A stretch of 59,269 nucleotides of DNA. It comes from Hellea sp. (GTDB lineage Bacteria > Pseudomonadota > Alphaproteobacteria > Caulobacterales > Maricaulaceae). The notes under the pieces were generated by a model. It was not told the origin of the DNA, did not search any database, and saw only the letters and a list, made by a program, of their open reading frames with translations. The stretch spans positions 1-59,269 of the forward strand of contig JABABK010000016.1 in assembly GCA_014238285.1 (NCBI GenBank), written 5' to 3'. Positions 6,412 to 15,859 of the stretch are shown here, one piece after another; within the stretch, counting starts at the first letter, position 1; each line of letters begins with the position of its first letter. Both the position numbers and the translations under genes were made by a program.

Positions 6412-8745
6412 CTAAGCATCCTCAGTCGGCTTGGGCGCGGGTAGTCCTTTGCCGCCTTTACGGCCTTCAATTTTTAACTGGGCGGGACCAAGGATTTTGA
6501 AGGTCAGCTTGTCGTTTTTCTTATCGACGCCGACTTTGACTAGGCCGCCATTTTTCAGCTTACCGAACAATATCTCATCCGCGAGCGGTTTTTTGACATA
6601 TTCTTGCAGGACCCGTGACAATGGCCGCGCGCCAAAGGCAGGATCATAGCCTTTTTTGGATATCCAGTTATTGGCACCTTTGGAAAGTTCAAACATGATC
6701 TTACGCTCGGACAGCTGCGCCTCAAGCTGAATGATGAACTTGTCGACAACGCGGCCAATGGTTTCTGGCGCGAGCGGATCGAACTGAACGACGGCATCAA
6801 GACGGTTTCTAAATTCCGGCGCAAACAGGTTTTTGATCGCGTCATCAGAGGCGTCTGTTTTCAGACCTCGGCCAAACCCAATAGAGGATTTTGTTGCCGC
6901 CGCTGCGCCCGCATTTGTGGTCATGATGAGGATCACATTACGAAAATCAACGCTTCGGCCATTCGTGTCAGTCAGCGTGCCATTATCCATGATCTGCAGC
7001 AGGATATTATAAATATCCGGGTGAGCTTTTTCGATCTCGTCCAGCAGCAGGATAGAATGCGGATTTTGATTAACTTGGTCCGTCAAAAGACCGCCTTGAT
7101 CATAACCAACATAGCCTGGAGGCGCGCCGATCAAGCGAGAGACAGTGTGCCGCTCCATATATTCGGACATGTCAAATCTAAGCAATTCGAGACCTTGGGT
7201 CATAGCAAGCTGACGAGCGACTTCGGTTTTACCCACGCCGGTTGGACCAGCAAAAAGGTACGAGCCGATAGGCTTGTTCGGTTCGCGCAGGCCAGCTCGA
7301 GACAATTTAACCGCCGCCGCGACTTGCTCAATAGCTTTATCCTGACCAAAGACGACGCGTTTAAGGTCCGCTTCAAGCGACTTAAGGGCTTTAGTATCGT
7401 CGCGGGACAGAGACTTGGGCGGAATGCGCGCGATCTTGGCAATCACATATTCGATTTCTTTGACGCCAATGGTTTTCTTGCGGTCTTTTTCGTCTTTAAG
7501 ACGTTCGCGCGCGCCGGCTTCATCAATTACGTCGATGGCTTTATCAGGAAGCTTACGATCGGTAATATGACGGACAGCCAAAGTCACAGCCTGTTCGATG
7601 GCTTCATTGGTATATTTGACTTTGTGGAACTCTTCAAAATAAGTCTTGAGACCCATCAGAATTTTCACCGTATCATCAGGTGTAGGCTCAGACACATCGA
7701 CTTTGAGGAAACGGCGAGATAGAGCCCGGTCCTTTTCAAAGTGCTGACGATATTCTTTATAAGTGGTCGAGCCCATACAGCGTAATTTTCCACTCTGGAG
7801 AGCAGGCTTGAGCAAATTTGATGCATCCATTGCGCCGCCTGATGTAGCGCCAGCACCAATGATTGTATGGATTTCATCGATAAAGAGGATTGCGCCTTCT
7901 ATTTCCTGAAGGCGATTCATGACCGCTTTGAGACGTTCCTCAAAATCACCGCGATAACGAGTCCCCGCCAGTAGCGAGCCCATATCAAGAGAGTAAATCG
8001 TGTTTCCGGCTAAAACACCTGGCACTTCTTCATTGATAATACGCCGGGCTATACCTTCGGCAATGGCGGTTTTACCAACGCCAGGATCACCGACGAGAAG
8101 CGGGTTGTTTTTACGGCGACGGGATAGCACCATAATGCAGCGCTCGACTTCTTCGTCCCGGCCGATCAACGGGTCGATGTCTCCATCCCGGGCTTTTTGG
8201 TTAAGATCAACGCAATATTCTTCCAGCGGGTCTTTTGGCTTGGTTTCGCCGCCCTCACCCGCTTCGCTATCAGCCCCGCGAATAGGTTTGGAAACAGAGG
8301 TTTCGCCGTTTTTAGCAATGCCGTGAGAGATATAATTGACCGCATCATAACGGGTCATGTCGCGCTCTTGCAGGAAGTAAACCGCATGGCTTTCTCGCTC
8401 GGCAAAGAGTGCCACCAAAGCATTCGCGCCTGTCACTTCTTCCCGGCCAGATGACTGCACATGAATAACGGCGCGCTGTATAACGCGGTGGAAACCAGCC
8501 GTTGGCCGGCTTTCTTCAAAATCTTCGACGACGAGGCTTTCCAGATCATCGTCCAAATATTGCGTAATATCAGTGCGCAGGCTCTCCACATCCACATCGC
8601 AGGCCTTAATCACGGCGGCAGCATCTGTGTCATCCAATAATGCCAGTAAGAGGTGCTCCAATGTTGCAAGTTCATGCTTACGGTCGCTCGCAAATGTCAG
8701 CGCGCGGTGGATGGTTTCTTCCAGAACGGGTGAAAATGAAGCCAT
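6412..8745 (-). CDS. clpA: ATP-dependent Clp protease ATP-binding subunit ClpA
   Basis: ClpA is the AAA+ unfoldase that feeds proteins to the ClpP peptidase. The 777-residue protein has the usual length and order: an N-terminal double repeat (residues 1-150) for ClpS and substrate binding, a first AAA+ module with Walker A GDPGVGKT near 220 and Walker B AILFIDEIHT, and a second module with GPTGVGKT near 500 and ILLLDEIEKAH. An IGFG loop near 620 docks on ClpP, followed by a C-terminal D2-small domain with FGARPLSRVLQEYVKKPLA. It follows clpS on the same strand after 57 bp and ends at a clear terminator. No clpP is in the window. Confidence 0.97.
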   Translation of the reverse strand: MASFSPVLEETIHRALTFASDRKHELATLEHLLLALLDDTDAAAVIKACDVDVESLRTDITQYLDDDLESLVVEDFEESRPTAGFHRVIQRAVIHVQSSGREEVTGANALVALFAERESHAVYFLQERDMTRYDAVNYISHGIAKNGETSVSKPIRGADSEAGEGGETKPKDPLEEYCVDLNQKARDGDIDPLIGRDEEVERCIMVLSRRRKNNPLLVGDPGVGKTAIAEGIARRIINEEVPGVLAGNTIYSLDMGSLLAGTRYRGDFEERLKAVMNRLQEIEGAILFIDEIHTIIGAGATSGGAMDASNLLKPALQSGKLRCMGSTTYKEYRQHFEKDRALSRRFLKVDVSEPTPDDTVKILMGLKTYFEEFHKVKYTNEAIEQAVTLAVRHITDRKLPDKAIDVIDEAGARERLKDEKDRKKTIGVKEIEYVIAKIARIPPKSLSRDDTKALKSLEADLKRVVFGQDKAIEQVAAAVKLSRAGLREPNKPIGSYLFAGPTGVGKTEVARQLAMTQGLELLRFDMSEYMERHTVSRLIGAPPGYVGYDQGGLLTDQVNQNPHSILLLDEIEKAHPDIYNILLQIMDNGTLTDTNGRSVDFRNVILIMTTNAGAAAATKSSIGFGRGLKTDASDDAIKNLFAPEFRNRLDAVVQFDPLAPETIGRVVDKFIIQLEAQLSERKIMFELSKGANNWISKKGYDPAFGARPLSRVLQEYVKKPLADEILFGKLKNGGLVKVGVDKKNDKLTFKILGPAQLKIEGRKGGKGLPAPKPTEDA

Positions 8746-8802
8746 TTTATTTTATCCTTTCCGCTCCGATTGAGCAGGGTAAACTTGTATGTGGGAAGCC
8801 CC

Positions 8803-9171
8803 TCATACCTTTTCAAGCGTGCATTGCAGCGGATGTTGGTTTCGCTTCGCTGCGTCCATCACTTGAGCAACTTTCGTTTCCGCAATTTCAAATGTGTAGA
8901 CCCCGCAAGTCCCGATGCCAGTCTTATGAACATTAAGCATGATACGGGTCGCTTCTTCCGGAGATCGTTTAAAAATCCCCATCAAAACATTCACAACGAA
9001 TTCCATAGGCGTGTAATCGTCATTCATCAAAAGCACGCGGTACATAGCAGGCTTTTTGGTCTTGGGTTTGGTCTTGGTCGCAACGCCGCGCTCGGTGCCC
9101 TCATCTCTATCAGGGCTATTGCGGCCTGGATTATTCGGGCCAGCCATTTTTATGTCAAACAAATCAGTCAT
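8803..9171 (-). CDS. clpS: ATP-dependent Clp protease adaptor ClpS
   Basis: ClpS delivers N-degron substrates to ClpA. The 122-residue protein has a disordered, charged N-terminal extension, then the ClpS core from about residue 42. The core carries [17 protein letters not shown] and [21 protein letters not shown], including the Asn-Asp-Asp and His residues of the N-end pocket. The ATG at 9171 is preferred; a TTG nine bases upstream is also open. Its position directly before clpA, same strand, is the standard clpSA arrangement and supports co-transcription. Confidence 0.95.
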   Translation of the reverse strand: MTDLFDIKMAGPNNPGRNSPDRDEGTERGVATKTKPKTKKPAMYRVLLMNDDYTPMEFVVNVLMGIFKRSPEEATRIMLNVHKTGIGTCGVYTFEIAETKVAQVMDAAKRNQHPLQCTLEKV

Positions 9172-9326
9172 TAACACCAACCTAGGATGAGATTGATTCT
9201 ATTTAAAGAGTGCTAAGATATTATTTCAGTAATAAACTGAATATCCATGAATAGATGACATGCTCAAATTTAATTTGCCTCCATGTAAAGACGCTAATAA
9301 TGTACTTAAAAGACTGGGAGGCCTTT

Positions 9327-9761
9327 ATGAAACCACAAACTTGCGCCGCATTATTAAAACTAATCGGATATGGATTCGTTGTATTCGGCCTGGCTTGGGT
9401 CACAACATCTTTTGCTGGTTATGATCGACCGGGCCGTTTTTTGTTAGACCTGTTACAATGGCCACTGGATGGTATTCCGAATAATCCATCCGTCGAGGCT
9501 CGCTGGATGGGCGGGATCGGTGCAGGCTTAACGGTCGGGATCGGGCTTTTCTTTGCCAAAGTTTTTGCGCCTTTGATTGCTTTGGATGATCCAAAGATCG
9601 GCGGAATAGTCCGAAAAGGCGCGCTCATAGGGCTTATAGGCTGGTATATCGTTGATGGGGCTGGATCAATCGCATCCGGCGTTCCGTCAAATGCTGTCTT
9701 TAATACGGTCTTCTTTTTAGCGGCAGCCATTCCACTTTGGCAGGTGAAGTTTTCGGCTTAA
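9327..9761 (+). CDS. Small integral membrane protein of unknown function
   Basis: A 144-residue hydrophobic protein with four predicted membrane segments (about residues 8-28, 62-82, 98-118 and 122-140). The ATG at 9327 is chosen because GGGAGG lies 4 bases upstream. Recognisable patterns are GRFLLDLLQWPLDG and ARWMGGIGAGLTVGIGL. I do not recognise a family with a defined role. It stands alone between the divergent clpS gene and a convergent SRPBCC gene. Confidence 0.65.
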   Translation: MKPQTCAALLKLIGYGFVVFGLAWVTTSFAGYDRPGRFLLDLLQWPLDGIPNNPSVEARWMGGIGAGLTVGIGLFFAKVFAPLIALDDPKIGGIVRKGALIGLIGWYIVDGAGSIASGVPSNAVFNTVFFLAAAIPLWQVKFSA

Positions 9762-9796
9762 CTTCAGCGTAGAATGACAGATAAGAAGATGGATGC

Positions 9797-10255
9797 TTAC
9801 GCCGCCTTATGTTCAGCCTCGGCCATTTCCTTAAGCTTAGCGTGGGCCTGTGCCTGAGGGTCTTTAGAGCTGAACTTGGACAAAACTCCGAATATCGGAG
9901 CAATAATTTTCATCACACCTTTAAATTTGATTATGGTGTTTTGTGTGAGTTCGGTTTGGTCATCCGATAGAGGTTTGAGCCAATAATCTACATCCAAATC
10001 AAACATATCACCGATAATATATACGCGCATCCGTTCGTCTAGGGTATATTCAGTGATCTCTCCAATCATTTCCATTTCCTTGCCACCCTCAAGATAGACC
10101 TGCCGAAATCTGGAACCAACTTTTTCCGGCGTTTCAACCAGCACCTCATCTTCGATGATATTCGGGACCCATTGTCTCAAGCGCTCATCATCTTCCAGCC
10201 AAAGAAAGACCATTGCAACAGGTGCATTAATAATGGTGGTTGTCGATGATTTCAT
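9797..10255 (-). CDS. SRPBCC-fold (polyketide cyclase/START-like) protein
   Basis: This 152-residue protein begins with the usual SRPBCC strand-helix pattern (STTTIINAPVAMVFLWLEDDERLRQWVP) and continues with beta strands such as SRFRQVYLEGG and RMRVYIIGDMFDLDVDYWL, then a long C-terminal helix. SRPBCC proteins have a deep hydrophobic pocket and bind lipids, polyketides or other ligands; some are enzymes. There are no catalytic residues by which to name a reaction. Cytoplasmic, no signal peptide. It is separated from the DUF1501 gene downstream by about 100 bp. Confidence 0.7.
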   Translation of the reverse strand: MKSSTTTIINAPVAMVFLWLEDDERLRQWVPNIIEDEVLVETPEKVGSRFRQVYLEGGKEMEMIGEITEYTLDERMRVYIIGDMFDLDVDYWLKPLSDDQTELTQNTIIKFKGVMKIIAPIFGVLSKFSSKDPQAQAHAKLKEMAEAEHKAA

Positions 10256-10356
10256 AATCCATACCCCTGCTTTAATTATAAGAATTGTTGCTCACATGTC
10301 CAGAACGCCCTAAATTCGGGTTCGACAAATCAGCAAGATTAGATTTTCTGGCTTAG

Positions 10357-11430
10357 CTATACAAATCCAAACAAGCGCTTTTTGCGCTTCACGATTGGCA
10401 GTTCATCATAACTTGCCGGCAATTTGGGGAAAATGTCTTTAATAAAGCCAGCCTTCATACCCAAGTGTGCATCCGCAATATTTGCAAATACCGTCCGAAT
10501 ATCATGCACGGGCATGACGTCACGGTCCTCAAACAAATCTTTACTTTCAAGGCCCGGCCAGGCTCCTAAAGACCGACCGCCGTCCACCGCGCCGCCCGCA
10601 ATCATGCAGACACCGCCTGTGCCGTGATCAGAGCCATCGGTTCCGTTTTGATGGACGGAGCGGCCAAATTCTGAAGCCGTAACGATGATCGTGTCATCCC
10701 AAACCTTCCTCATGGTTTTTTTCAGCGTGCCGAGCCCATCGTCGAGGTTTTTAAACTCTTTGGCGATGCGGGCATTTTGATTGTCGTGAGTGTCCCAATT
10801 TCCAAGATTGATAACCCCGATGTCAGGACCATCAGATTTGGACAACATATTACCAATCACTTCAAACGGGCTGGAGCTACGTTTTTCGCGATTAAAGCCG
10901 CCGGTTAAATGCTCGATACGTTCAAACTGCGGATAAAGCTCGCTTAAAACCGGGTCGTCTTTATAGAGCATTTTACCCAGCATTTTCATAAGCGCTTCGT
11001 CTTCATCCACGACCCGCGGTGATGACCAGTTAAAGACTTTGTTACTACCTGATAAAATCATCGGAAGGGTTGGGCCAAAGGCCACCCCTTCTTTGCTGCG
11101 CGGCATTTGCTCAAGAATTTGCGCCAACCAGCCCGTTCGTGCATTGGCATCTATTTTGCCTGTTTCCAGTAAGTCTTGCGACTTAAAGTGAGATCTGTCT
11201 TGAACCGACAATCCGCAAGCATGGAGAAAAGACAGCTCCTTGTTTTGGAAAAGCCGGTGATGATTTTTAAGGACTGGGTTAAAAGCAAAGCCTGCTTTTG
11301 TACCGAAATATTTCCCGGCCAGTAAATCAGGTCGGCGTGTTTTCAAAACAGACTGGTCGTCGGGCCTTAGGGCCGCGAGGCCATCCATGCCGCCGCGTAG
11401 CTGTATGAATATAAACTTTTGATCAGCCAT
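10357..11430 (-). CDS. DUF1501 family protein
   Basis: A 357-residue member of the DUF1501 group, related to the alkaline-phosphatase/sulfatase fold. Seen motifs are FIFIQLRGGMDGLAALRPDD at the start, HACGLSVQDRSHFKSQDLLE in the middle, GNWDTHDNQ and the metal-site-like TASEFGRSVHQNGTDGSDHGTGG. Most family members start with a Tat signal; this one begins directly at the first core strand, so export is doubtful. It follows the DUF1800 gene by 2 bp, the classic DUF1800-DUF1501 pair. The reaction is not established for the family. Confidence 0.85.
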   Translation of the reverse strand: MADQKFIFIQLRGGMDGLAALRPDDQSVLKTRRPDLLAGKYFGTKAGFAFNPVLKNHHRLFQNKELSFLHACGLSVQDRSHFKSQDLLETGKIDANARTGWLAQILEQMPRSKEGVAFGPTLPMILSGSNKVFNWSSPRVVDEDEALMKMLGKMLYKDDPVLSELYPQFERIEHLTGGFNREKRSSSPFEVIGNMLSKSDGPDIGVINLGNWDTHDNQNARIAKEFKNLDDGLGTLKKTMRKVWDDTIIVTASEFGRSVHQNGTDGSDHGTGGVCMIAGGAVDGGRSLGAWPGLESKDLFEDRDVMPVHDIRTVFANIADAHLGMKAGFIKDIFPKLPASYDELPIVKRKKRLFGFV

Positions 11431-11432
11431 AT

Positions 11433-12782
11433 CTATCGCCTCAAAAATTCCGGAGACATCAGCCCCAATGTCAGAAGCTCATTGCGTAACAGAGACTTGC
11501 TCAAAACCTTTGCAGTCTGAGAAGAAACATGTCCGCCAAGTGCCTCTTCCATGAAAAACTCTGCATTGACCCAACTCGGAAGTGATTCCAAAGATCGCCT
11601 AAGCCAGCCGAGCCTAATCAAAATGTTTTCAGTATTTATCCAGTCATCCCCACGCTGACTCCATCCATCCGGCCCCGAAGCTTGTAAAAGCGGCTGTCCT
11701 AATAGTTTCGCGATCTTCGGGTTAAAATCTTCTTCCCACTCAGGCAGCGCTCTTTTGGCCGATACAATAAACTCATCAGGCCGCTTAAAAATCCAGGCCT
11801 CTTGTTTCCAGGCTGCCTCTAGGCCAATCAGATGCAGAGCCAACTCTTTCAAATCTCCGCCTGTTTCCAAAAAGCAGTTCTCAAGGCTATCGATGACTGA
11901 AGCTTGCGGCCGCCCGGCAATAAAATGCGCCGCTAAATTGCTCGCGATATGACGGGCGGTTGATTTATGTTTTGCCAGATCACCCAGCATATTATGGATG
12001 CGTTCTGGTCCGACAATTTCATAGGTTTTCCCCAGCATATCAAACGCGCCGCGTTGATGGCGGTTACGTTTAAATATCGTTTTATAGTCGTCCTTGGCCG
12101 CAGCCCGCGTCCAACCCGTCAGGCCAAATGATAAAGAGGTAATATCGTCGATCGTATAACCGCCGCCAACCCCCATTGTGTGAAGCTCTAAAACTTCACG
12201 GGCGAGGTTTTCATTGTGCTTGCCTTTAGATTTTCTAGCGATGGCCGATTTAGGGCCCACAGATTTGCCATTATCCAAATAATAAATCATGGCCGGATGG
12301 AGCGTAGACGCCACCAACATATCTTCGAACCGTCCGAAAATATGCGGGCGTATGGCTTCGCGCTCAAAGGCGCCTGTGACCATTTTCAAATGATTATCGC
12401 GGGCAGAAACTGTGAATCGATTGCACCAAAACCACATCCAGCGCTCGACAAAAGATGTCGGGCTTTGAACCGCTTGTTTAAATCGCCATCCTAGCTCTTG
12501 CTTATGATTGGCCACAAATCCACTAAGCACTTTTTGGCGATCAGAAAAGGCGGCCTCTTTTTGTTTACCGCGTAGGCGTTTGCTAAGTTTCTTTCGCGCA
12601 TGACTACGCGCTTTAATAAGGTCACTGGCAGAAGGCGCACGTCTTAGCTCTGAGATCAACGCCGCAGGGTTTTTGACCTGCGCCATCACCCAACCCTTGG
12701 GATCAGACTTACACGCCTCTATTTCGCCAGGGCGCGCGCCCATGCCCAAAGTATTCGTCGCTATAAGAGCTTGTGGTTTCAT
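11433..12782 (-). CDS. DUF1800 family protein
   Basis: This 449-residue protein shows the family landmarks: RWMWFWCNRFTVS, the invariant NENLAREVLELHTMGVGGGYT, and SLSFGLTGWTRA, followed by a C-terminal region with ALGGHVSSQTAK. DUF1800 proteins are almost always encoded just before a DUF1501 protein, as here (2-bp gap), and the two probably act together, but no reaction has been assigned. Length is near the family norm. As with its partner, no signal peptide is visible. The start codon is ATG with no long upstream extension. Confidence 0.85.
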   Translation of the reverse strand: MKPQALIATNTLGMGARPGEIEACKSDPKGWVMAQVKNPAALISELRRAPSASDLIKARSHARKKLSKRLRGKQKEAAFSDRQKVLSGFVANHKQELGWRFKQAVQSPTSFVERWMWFWCNRFTVSARDNHLKMVTGAFEREAIRPHIFGRFEDMLVASTLHPAMIYYLDNGKSVGPKSAIARKSKGKHNENLAREVLELHTMGVGGGYTIDDITSLSFGLTGWTRAAAKDDYKTIFKRNRHQRGAFDMLGKTYEIVGPERIHNMLGDLAKHKSTARHIASNLAAHFIAGRPQASVIDSLENCFLETGGDLKELALHLIGLEAAWKQEAWIFKRPDEFIVSAKRALPEWEEDFNPKIAKLLGQPLLQASGPDGWSQRGDDWINTENILIRLGWLRRSLESLPSWVNAEFFMEEALGGHVSSQTAKVLSKSLLRNELLTLGLMSPEFLRR

Positions 12783-13006
12783 ATGGTCCCCATTGGCAAG
12801 TATTCACAGTTTCGCCAATTATAATCGTTTCTTGCGGACAGCTTATACACTGAACACGGACATTACGAAGAGCATATTAATGATATAGAAAAACAACGCT
12901 TTCGTTAAATTTTTGTCAATCGAAAGTTCGCGAGTAACCCACCATAAACATGGTCTCGACTTTGCTGAAATTTTCGCCGACTCTTCTATCTAATCGGAGG
13001 ATTGAA

Positions 13007-13114
13007 GTGGGCGAAAAGACCAAGTTAATGTGGAAACCAAACCGTCGATTTATTGTTCTACTTTTGACAATTACTTTCTTGGTCGCGAATATCGTAATTT
13101 CAAAACACATATAG
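13007..13114 (+). CDS. Putative 35-residue single-span membrane protein
   Basis: A GTG start lies six bases after a perfect GGAGG. The reading frame gives a charged N-terminus (MGEKTKLMWKPNRR), one hydrophobic span (FIVLLLTITFLVANIVI) and the short tail SKHI. A strong terminator follows 17 bases after the stop. Positive-inside topology, a strong ribosome site and a dedicated terminator argue for a real small gene, although 35 codons is short. No family is recognisable. It fills the otherwise empty 386-bp gap between the DUF1800 gene and the response regulator. Confidence 0.55.
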   Translation: MGEKTKLMWKPNRRFIVLLLTITFLVANIVISKHI

Positions 13115-13130
13115 AACAGTTAATTCCCCT

Positions 13131-13164
13131 GCGGGTCGCTTTGCCCTTTAAGCGGCCCGCTTTT
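13131..13164 (+). terminator. Terminator after the small membrane ORF
   Basis: GCGGGTCGCTT (13131-13141) pairs with AAGCGGCCCGC (13150-13160) with one wobble pair, followed by TTTT. It separates the small plus-strand ORF from the convergent response regulator. Confidence 0.8.
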
Positions 13165-13168
13165 ATAT

Positions 13169-13834
13169 TCAAAGATCTATATATCCTAAGGTAACAGCTT
13201 CGAACACTGCCTCACTACGAGAGTTTACAGCCAATTTTCGGTAAATTGATTTAACATGGTTACCCACAGTAAAGGGGGAAATTTCCAATATTTTTGCGGT
13301 CTCTTTATATTTAAATCCTTTGGCAAACAGGCGCAACAACTCTTCTTCTCGCTTAGAAAGCGGCGATGCTTTTTCCCCTGACTTATCAGACTGTCGAAAC
13401 CGATCGAGTAAATAGACCGCAGCTGCAGCGCTAATCGGCGCGCCGCCTGCCAGTGTCATATTTATACCTTCAATCACTTTCTTGGGGCCGCTATCTTTTA
13501 GAAGATAACCATCAGCGCCAGCCGTAATAGCGGATACCACGGTTTCTCTGTCTCCAAAAGTCGTCACGATTAAAGTTTTACAATCATGTTGACGTTTTAT
13601 ATGGGGTAAAAAGTCTAATCCACTACCATCCGGCAAACCAATATCTAGCAAAACCAGATCAATCGAATTGTCAATATTAGCTTTTGCTTCCGCAATAGAA
13701 TTGGCGATACAGACTAAATTCAAATGACGAACACCTCCAACAATTTCGCAAAAATGCTCCGCAATCACAGGGTCGTCTTCGACCATCATTATTTTATAGG
13801 TTTGAGTTGATTCTAATTCGTCTTCATTTGCCAT
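13169..13834 (-). CDS. NarL/FixJ-family response regulator
   Basis: A 221-residue two-component response regulator. The receiver domain has the acidic pair at Glu19/Asp20-21 (MMVEDD), phospho-acceptor Asp64 (LVLLDIGLPDGSG), a Thr switch (TLIVTTFGD) and Lys in LLKDSG. The C-terminal LuxR-type HTH contains SKREEELLRLFAKGFKYKETAKILEI and VGNHVKSIYRKL. It follows its likely kinase after only 12 bp, so the two form one operon and one signalling pair. Targets are not evident from neighbours. Confidence 0.92.
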   Translation of the reverse strand: MANEDELESTQTYKIMMVEDDPVIAEHFCEIVGGVRHLNLVCIANSIAEAKANIDNSIDLVLLDIGLPDGSGLDFLPHIKRQHDCKTLIVTTFGDRETVVSAITAGADGYLLKDSGPKKVIEGINMTLAGGAPISAAAAVYLLDRFRQSDKSGEKASPLSKREEELLRLFAKGFKYKETAKILEISPFTVGNHVKSIYRKLAVNSRSEAVFEAVTLGYIDL

Positions 13835-13846
13835 TTATCCACACAC

Positions 13847-15751
13847 CTATTCGGTTTTATATTTTGGTAAAGTGAGCGAAACTCGATACCCGGTCTTTAG
13901 CTTCCGGGCCGTAAACTTTGCCTCAATTTGATGGGCTCGGGTTTCCATATTTTTAAGGCCGCGCCCGCGTTTATTCTCTTTATGCAAGCCTTTTCCATCA
14001 TCAGAGATATCAATCTGGATTCCAATCGGCTCCTCGACATTATCATTTATATCGACTCGAACCAGTGTGCCGTTTGAATGCCGAATGGCATTAGTCGTCG
14101 CCTCTTGTAATATTCGGAAAATTTGCAGAATATCACGAGCCGTATAACCTTCAAGATCTACGGTTGTATGATCATTCCATACAAATTTCATATCAGCCTC
14201 GGTAACGCGCGATTCAGCTCGTTCCCGGAAAGTTTTCAGAGCGACATCAACAGATTCTCCAACAGAATCCATAGAATCGATCATGAGCCGCATTTCATCA
14301 ATAACAGATTGCAATCCAACCGCTACATCGGCAGGTTTTGATTTACCGCGCTTGGCAGATAGAAGCATCGACATCAGGCCTGACCCCAAGCCATCATGCA
14401 TGTCTCGCATTAAACGCTGGCGTTCTTCATTATGGGCCTGTTTGCGAATAAGATGTTTTCTGTTTTCGTAAGCTTCTGCCAGCTCCTTTTTTCGTTCCAA
14501 CAATTCGCTGCTAAGATAAGTATTGATTTGTTCCGTTGATCGAAACAAATGGAAATTTCGATTCAGGAAAGCTAATAACATGGTGATTAAAAACACTGGT
14601 GCAACAGGTGCCGTATTCCCGCCCGGTACATGATGAACAATTTCGGAATAAGCATCCAATGCAATGCTGAAACCTATCAGAGAGAGAGCGGCGACTTCGA
14701 ATACCCGATCCTCTTGAGTTGTTATGAAATGGACTAAAAACCGCAAAATGGCGGCAAGCGACACTAATAAAAACACCCAACTAATGACTGTATCCCCAAT
14801 CAGATATCCTCCTGGTGTTTCAGTATACAAGTAACGATATGACAAATAGGCGAAGAGCAAAATCCACAAAATAGTCAACCCTATTTGCAAACGTATTTTT
14901 GGGCGTTTCGTCCAACTATCCACCAAATTAAACAGGGCGATTGGCGCTAAGAGATTGAAAAATGTATAGTACAGGTACCTGGCTTTGCCATCCAACGGCC
15001 AATCCATAATAATTTCCTTTATGGAATTTGCCCCCCAGACCAAGCTTAAAACTCCAAACCAGAACAGAAAAAGCCGATATTTGGAGCGCAATGTCAACAA
15101 AAGACAAACCAGGCCAATGACAATGGCAATAATGGCAATTATATGCCGATACTCATGCATCACCCACAGCCGCTGTCGCGCGCCGGTTCGCAAGGATTCA
15201 TACTCACCTAAAACAGGGTTACTTACGTCAGTATAGGGGGTGCTGTCGCGTACCGTTATTATGTCCAGTCGATTGGATCCCAATTGTAACAAATTTGCAG
15301 GAATGTGTTTTAAATTTGTGGGTTGCCCGTGGAATGTTTGGTTGCCTGCGCGCATTCGCCCTTGGGACACGACAAGTGACTTATTTACATAAAGTCTGAA
15401 ATTATCGACCTGCATGACCTTGATAAACCCAAGTCCATTTTCAGGAATTTCTTCCAATTCAAAATCAAATTGCAAAGCATGATATTGCGGCGCACAACAG
15501 GCCTCGAATGGGATTTCGGCATCAACATATTCTAAACCGTCTGCCGCCTGTAAATTCGGCGAGTCAATTTGCACGTATCGAAAGCCCGTTACCGGCACTA
15601 AATCCAAATTCTTTGGCCCCGCAAAAATCGTCGGTTTAATAATGAGCCAATAAATCAAATTAAACGCTAGAATAGCCACAGTTAAGAAAATGAGGCGCTT
15701 GGCATTTACCTTAAGGAACGCGCTGATCTTATTTTCGTTTGCGTTCATCAT
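13847..15751 (-). CDS. Sensor histidine kinase, HisKA_3 type with 7TM sensor
   Basis: This 634-residue membrane kinase partners the response regulator downstream. It has one N-terminal membrane helix (residues about 19-37), a periplasmic beta-rich domain to about residue 200, then seven hydrophobic segments between about 205 and 400, as in the 7TMR-DISM architecture. A coiled linker leads to the HisKA_3 dimerisation helix with phospho-acceptor His452 (MRDMHDGLGSG). The ATPase domain has the N-box ILQEATTNAIRHSNG and the G1 box ISDDGKGL, then a short GRGLKNMETRA. The architecture suggests sensing of an extracellular ligand, possibly a carbohydrate, but the ligand is unknown. Confidence 0.9.
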   Translation of the reverse strand: MMNANENKISAFLKVNAKRLIFLTVAILAFNLIYWLIIKPTIFAGPKNLDLVPVTGFRYVQIDSPNLQAADGLEYVDAEIPFEACCAPQYHALQFDFELEEIPENGLGFIKVMQVDNFRLYVNKSLVVSQGRMRAGNQTFHGQPTNLKHIPANLLQLGSNRLDIITVRDSTPYTDVSNPVLGEYESLRTGARQRLWVMHEYRHIIAIIAIVIGLVCLLLTLRSKYRLFLFWFGVLSLVWGANSIKEIIMDWPLDGKARYLYYTFFNLLAPIALFNLVDSWTKRPKIRLQIGLTILWILLFAYLSYRYLYTETPGGYLIGDTVISWVFLLVSLAAILRFLVHFITTQEDRVFEVAALSLIGFSIALDAYSEIVHHVPGGNTAPVAPVFLITMLLAFLNRNFHLFRSTEQINTYLSSELLERKKELAEAYENRKHLIRKQAHNEERQRLMRDMHDGLGSGLMSMLLSAKRGKSKPADVAVGLQSVIDEMRLMIDSMDSVGESVDVALKTFRERAESRVTEADMKFVWNDHTTVDLEGYTARDILQIFRILQEATTNAIRHSNGTLVRVDINDNVEEPIGIQIDISDDGKGLHKENKRGRGLKNMETRAHQIEAKFTARKLKTGYRVSLTLPKYKTE

Positions 15752-15859
15752 ATTTTTGTTCCCCGCTAAGTCTATTAAACGTCAAACCCACTTAGGCATT
15801 ATATGCCATAAATTTGGCATTGACGAAAAATAAAACTCCGAAAAAAGAATCCTGCCAAC

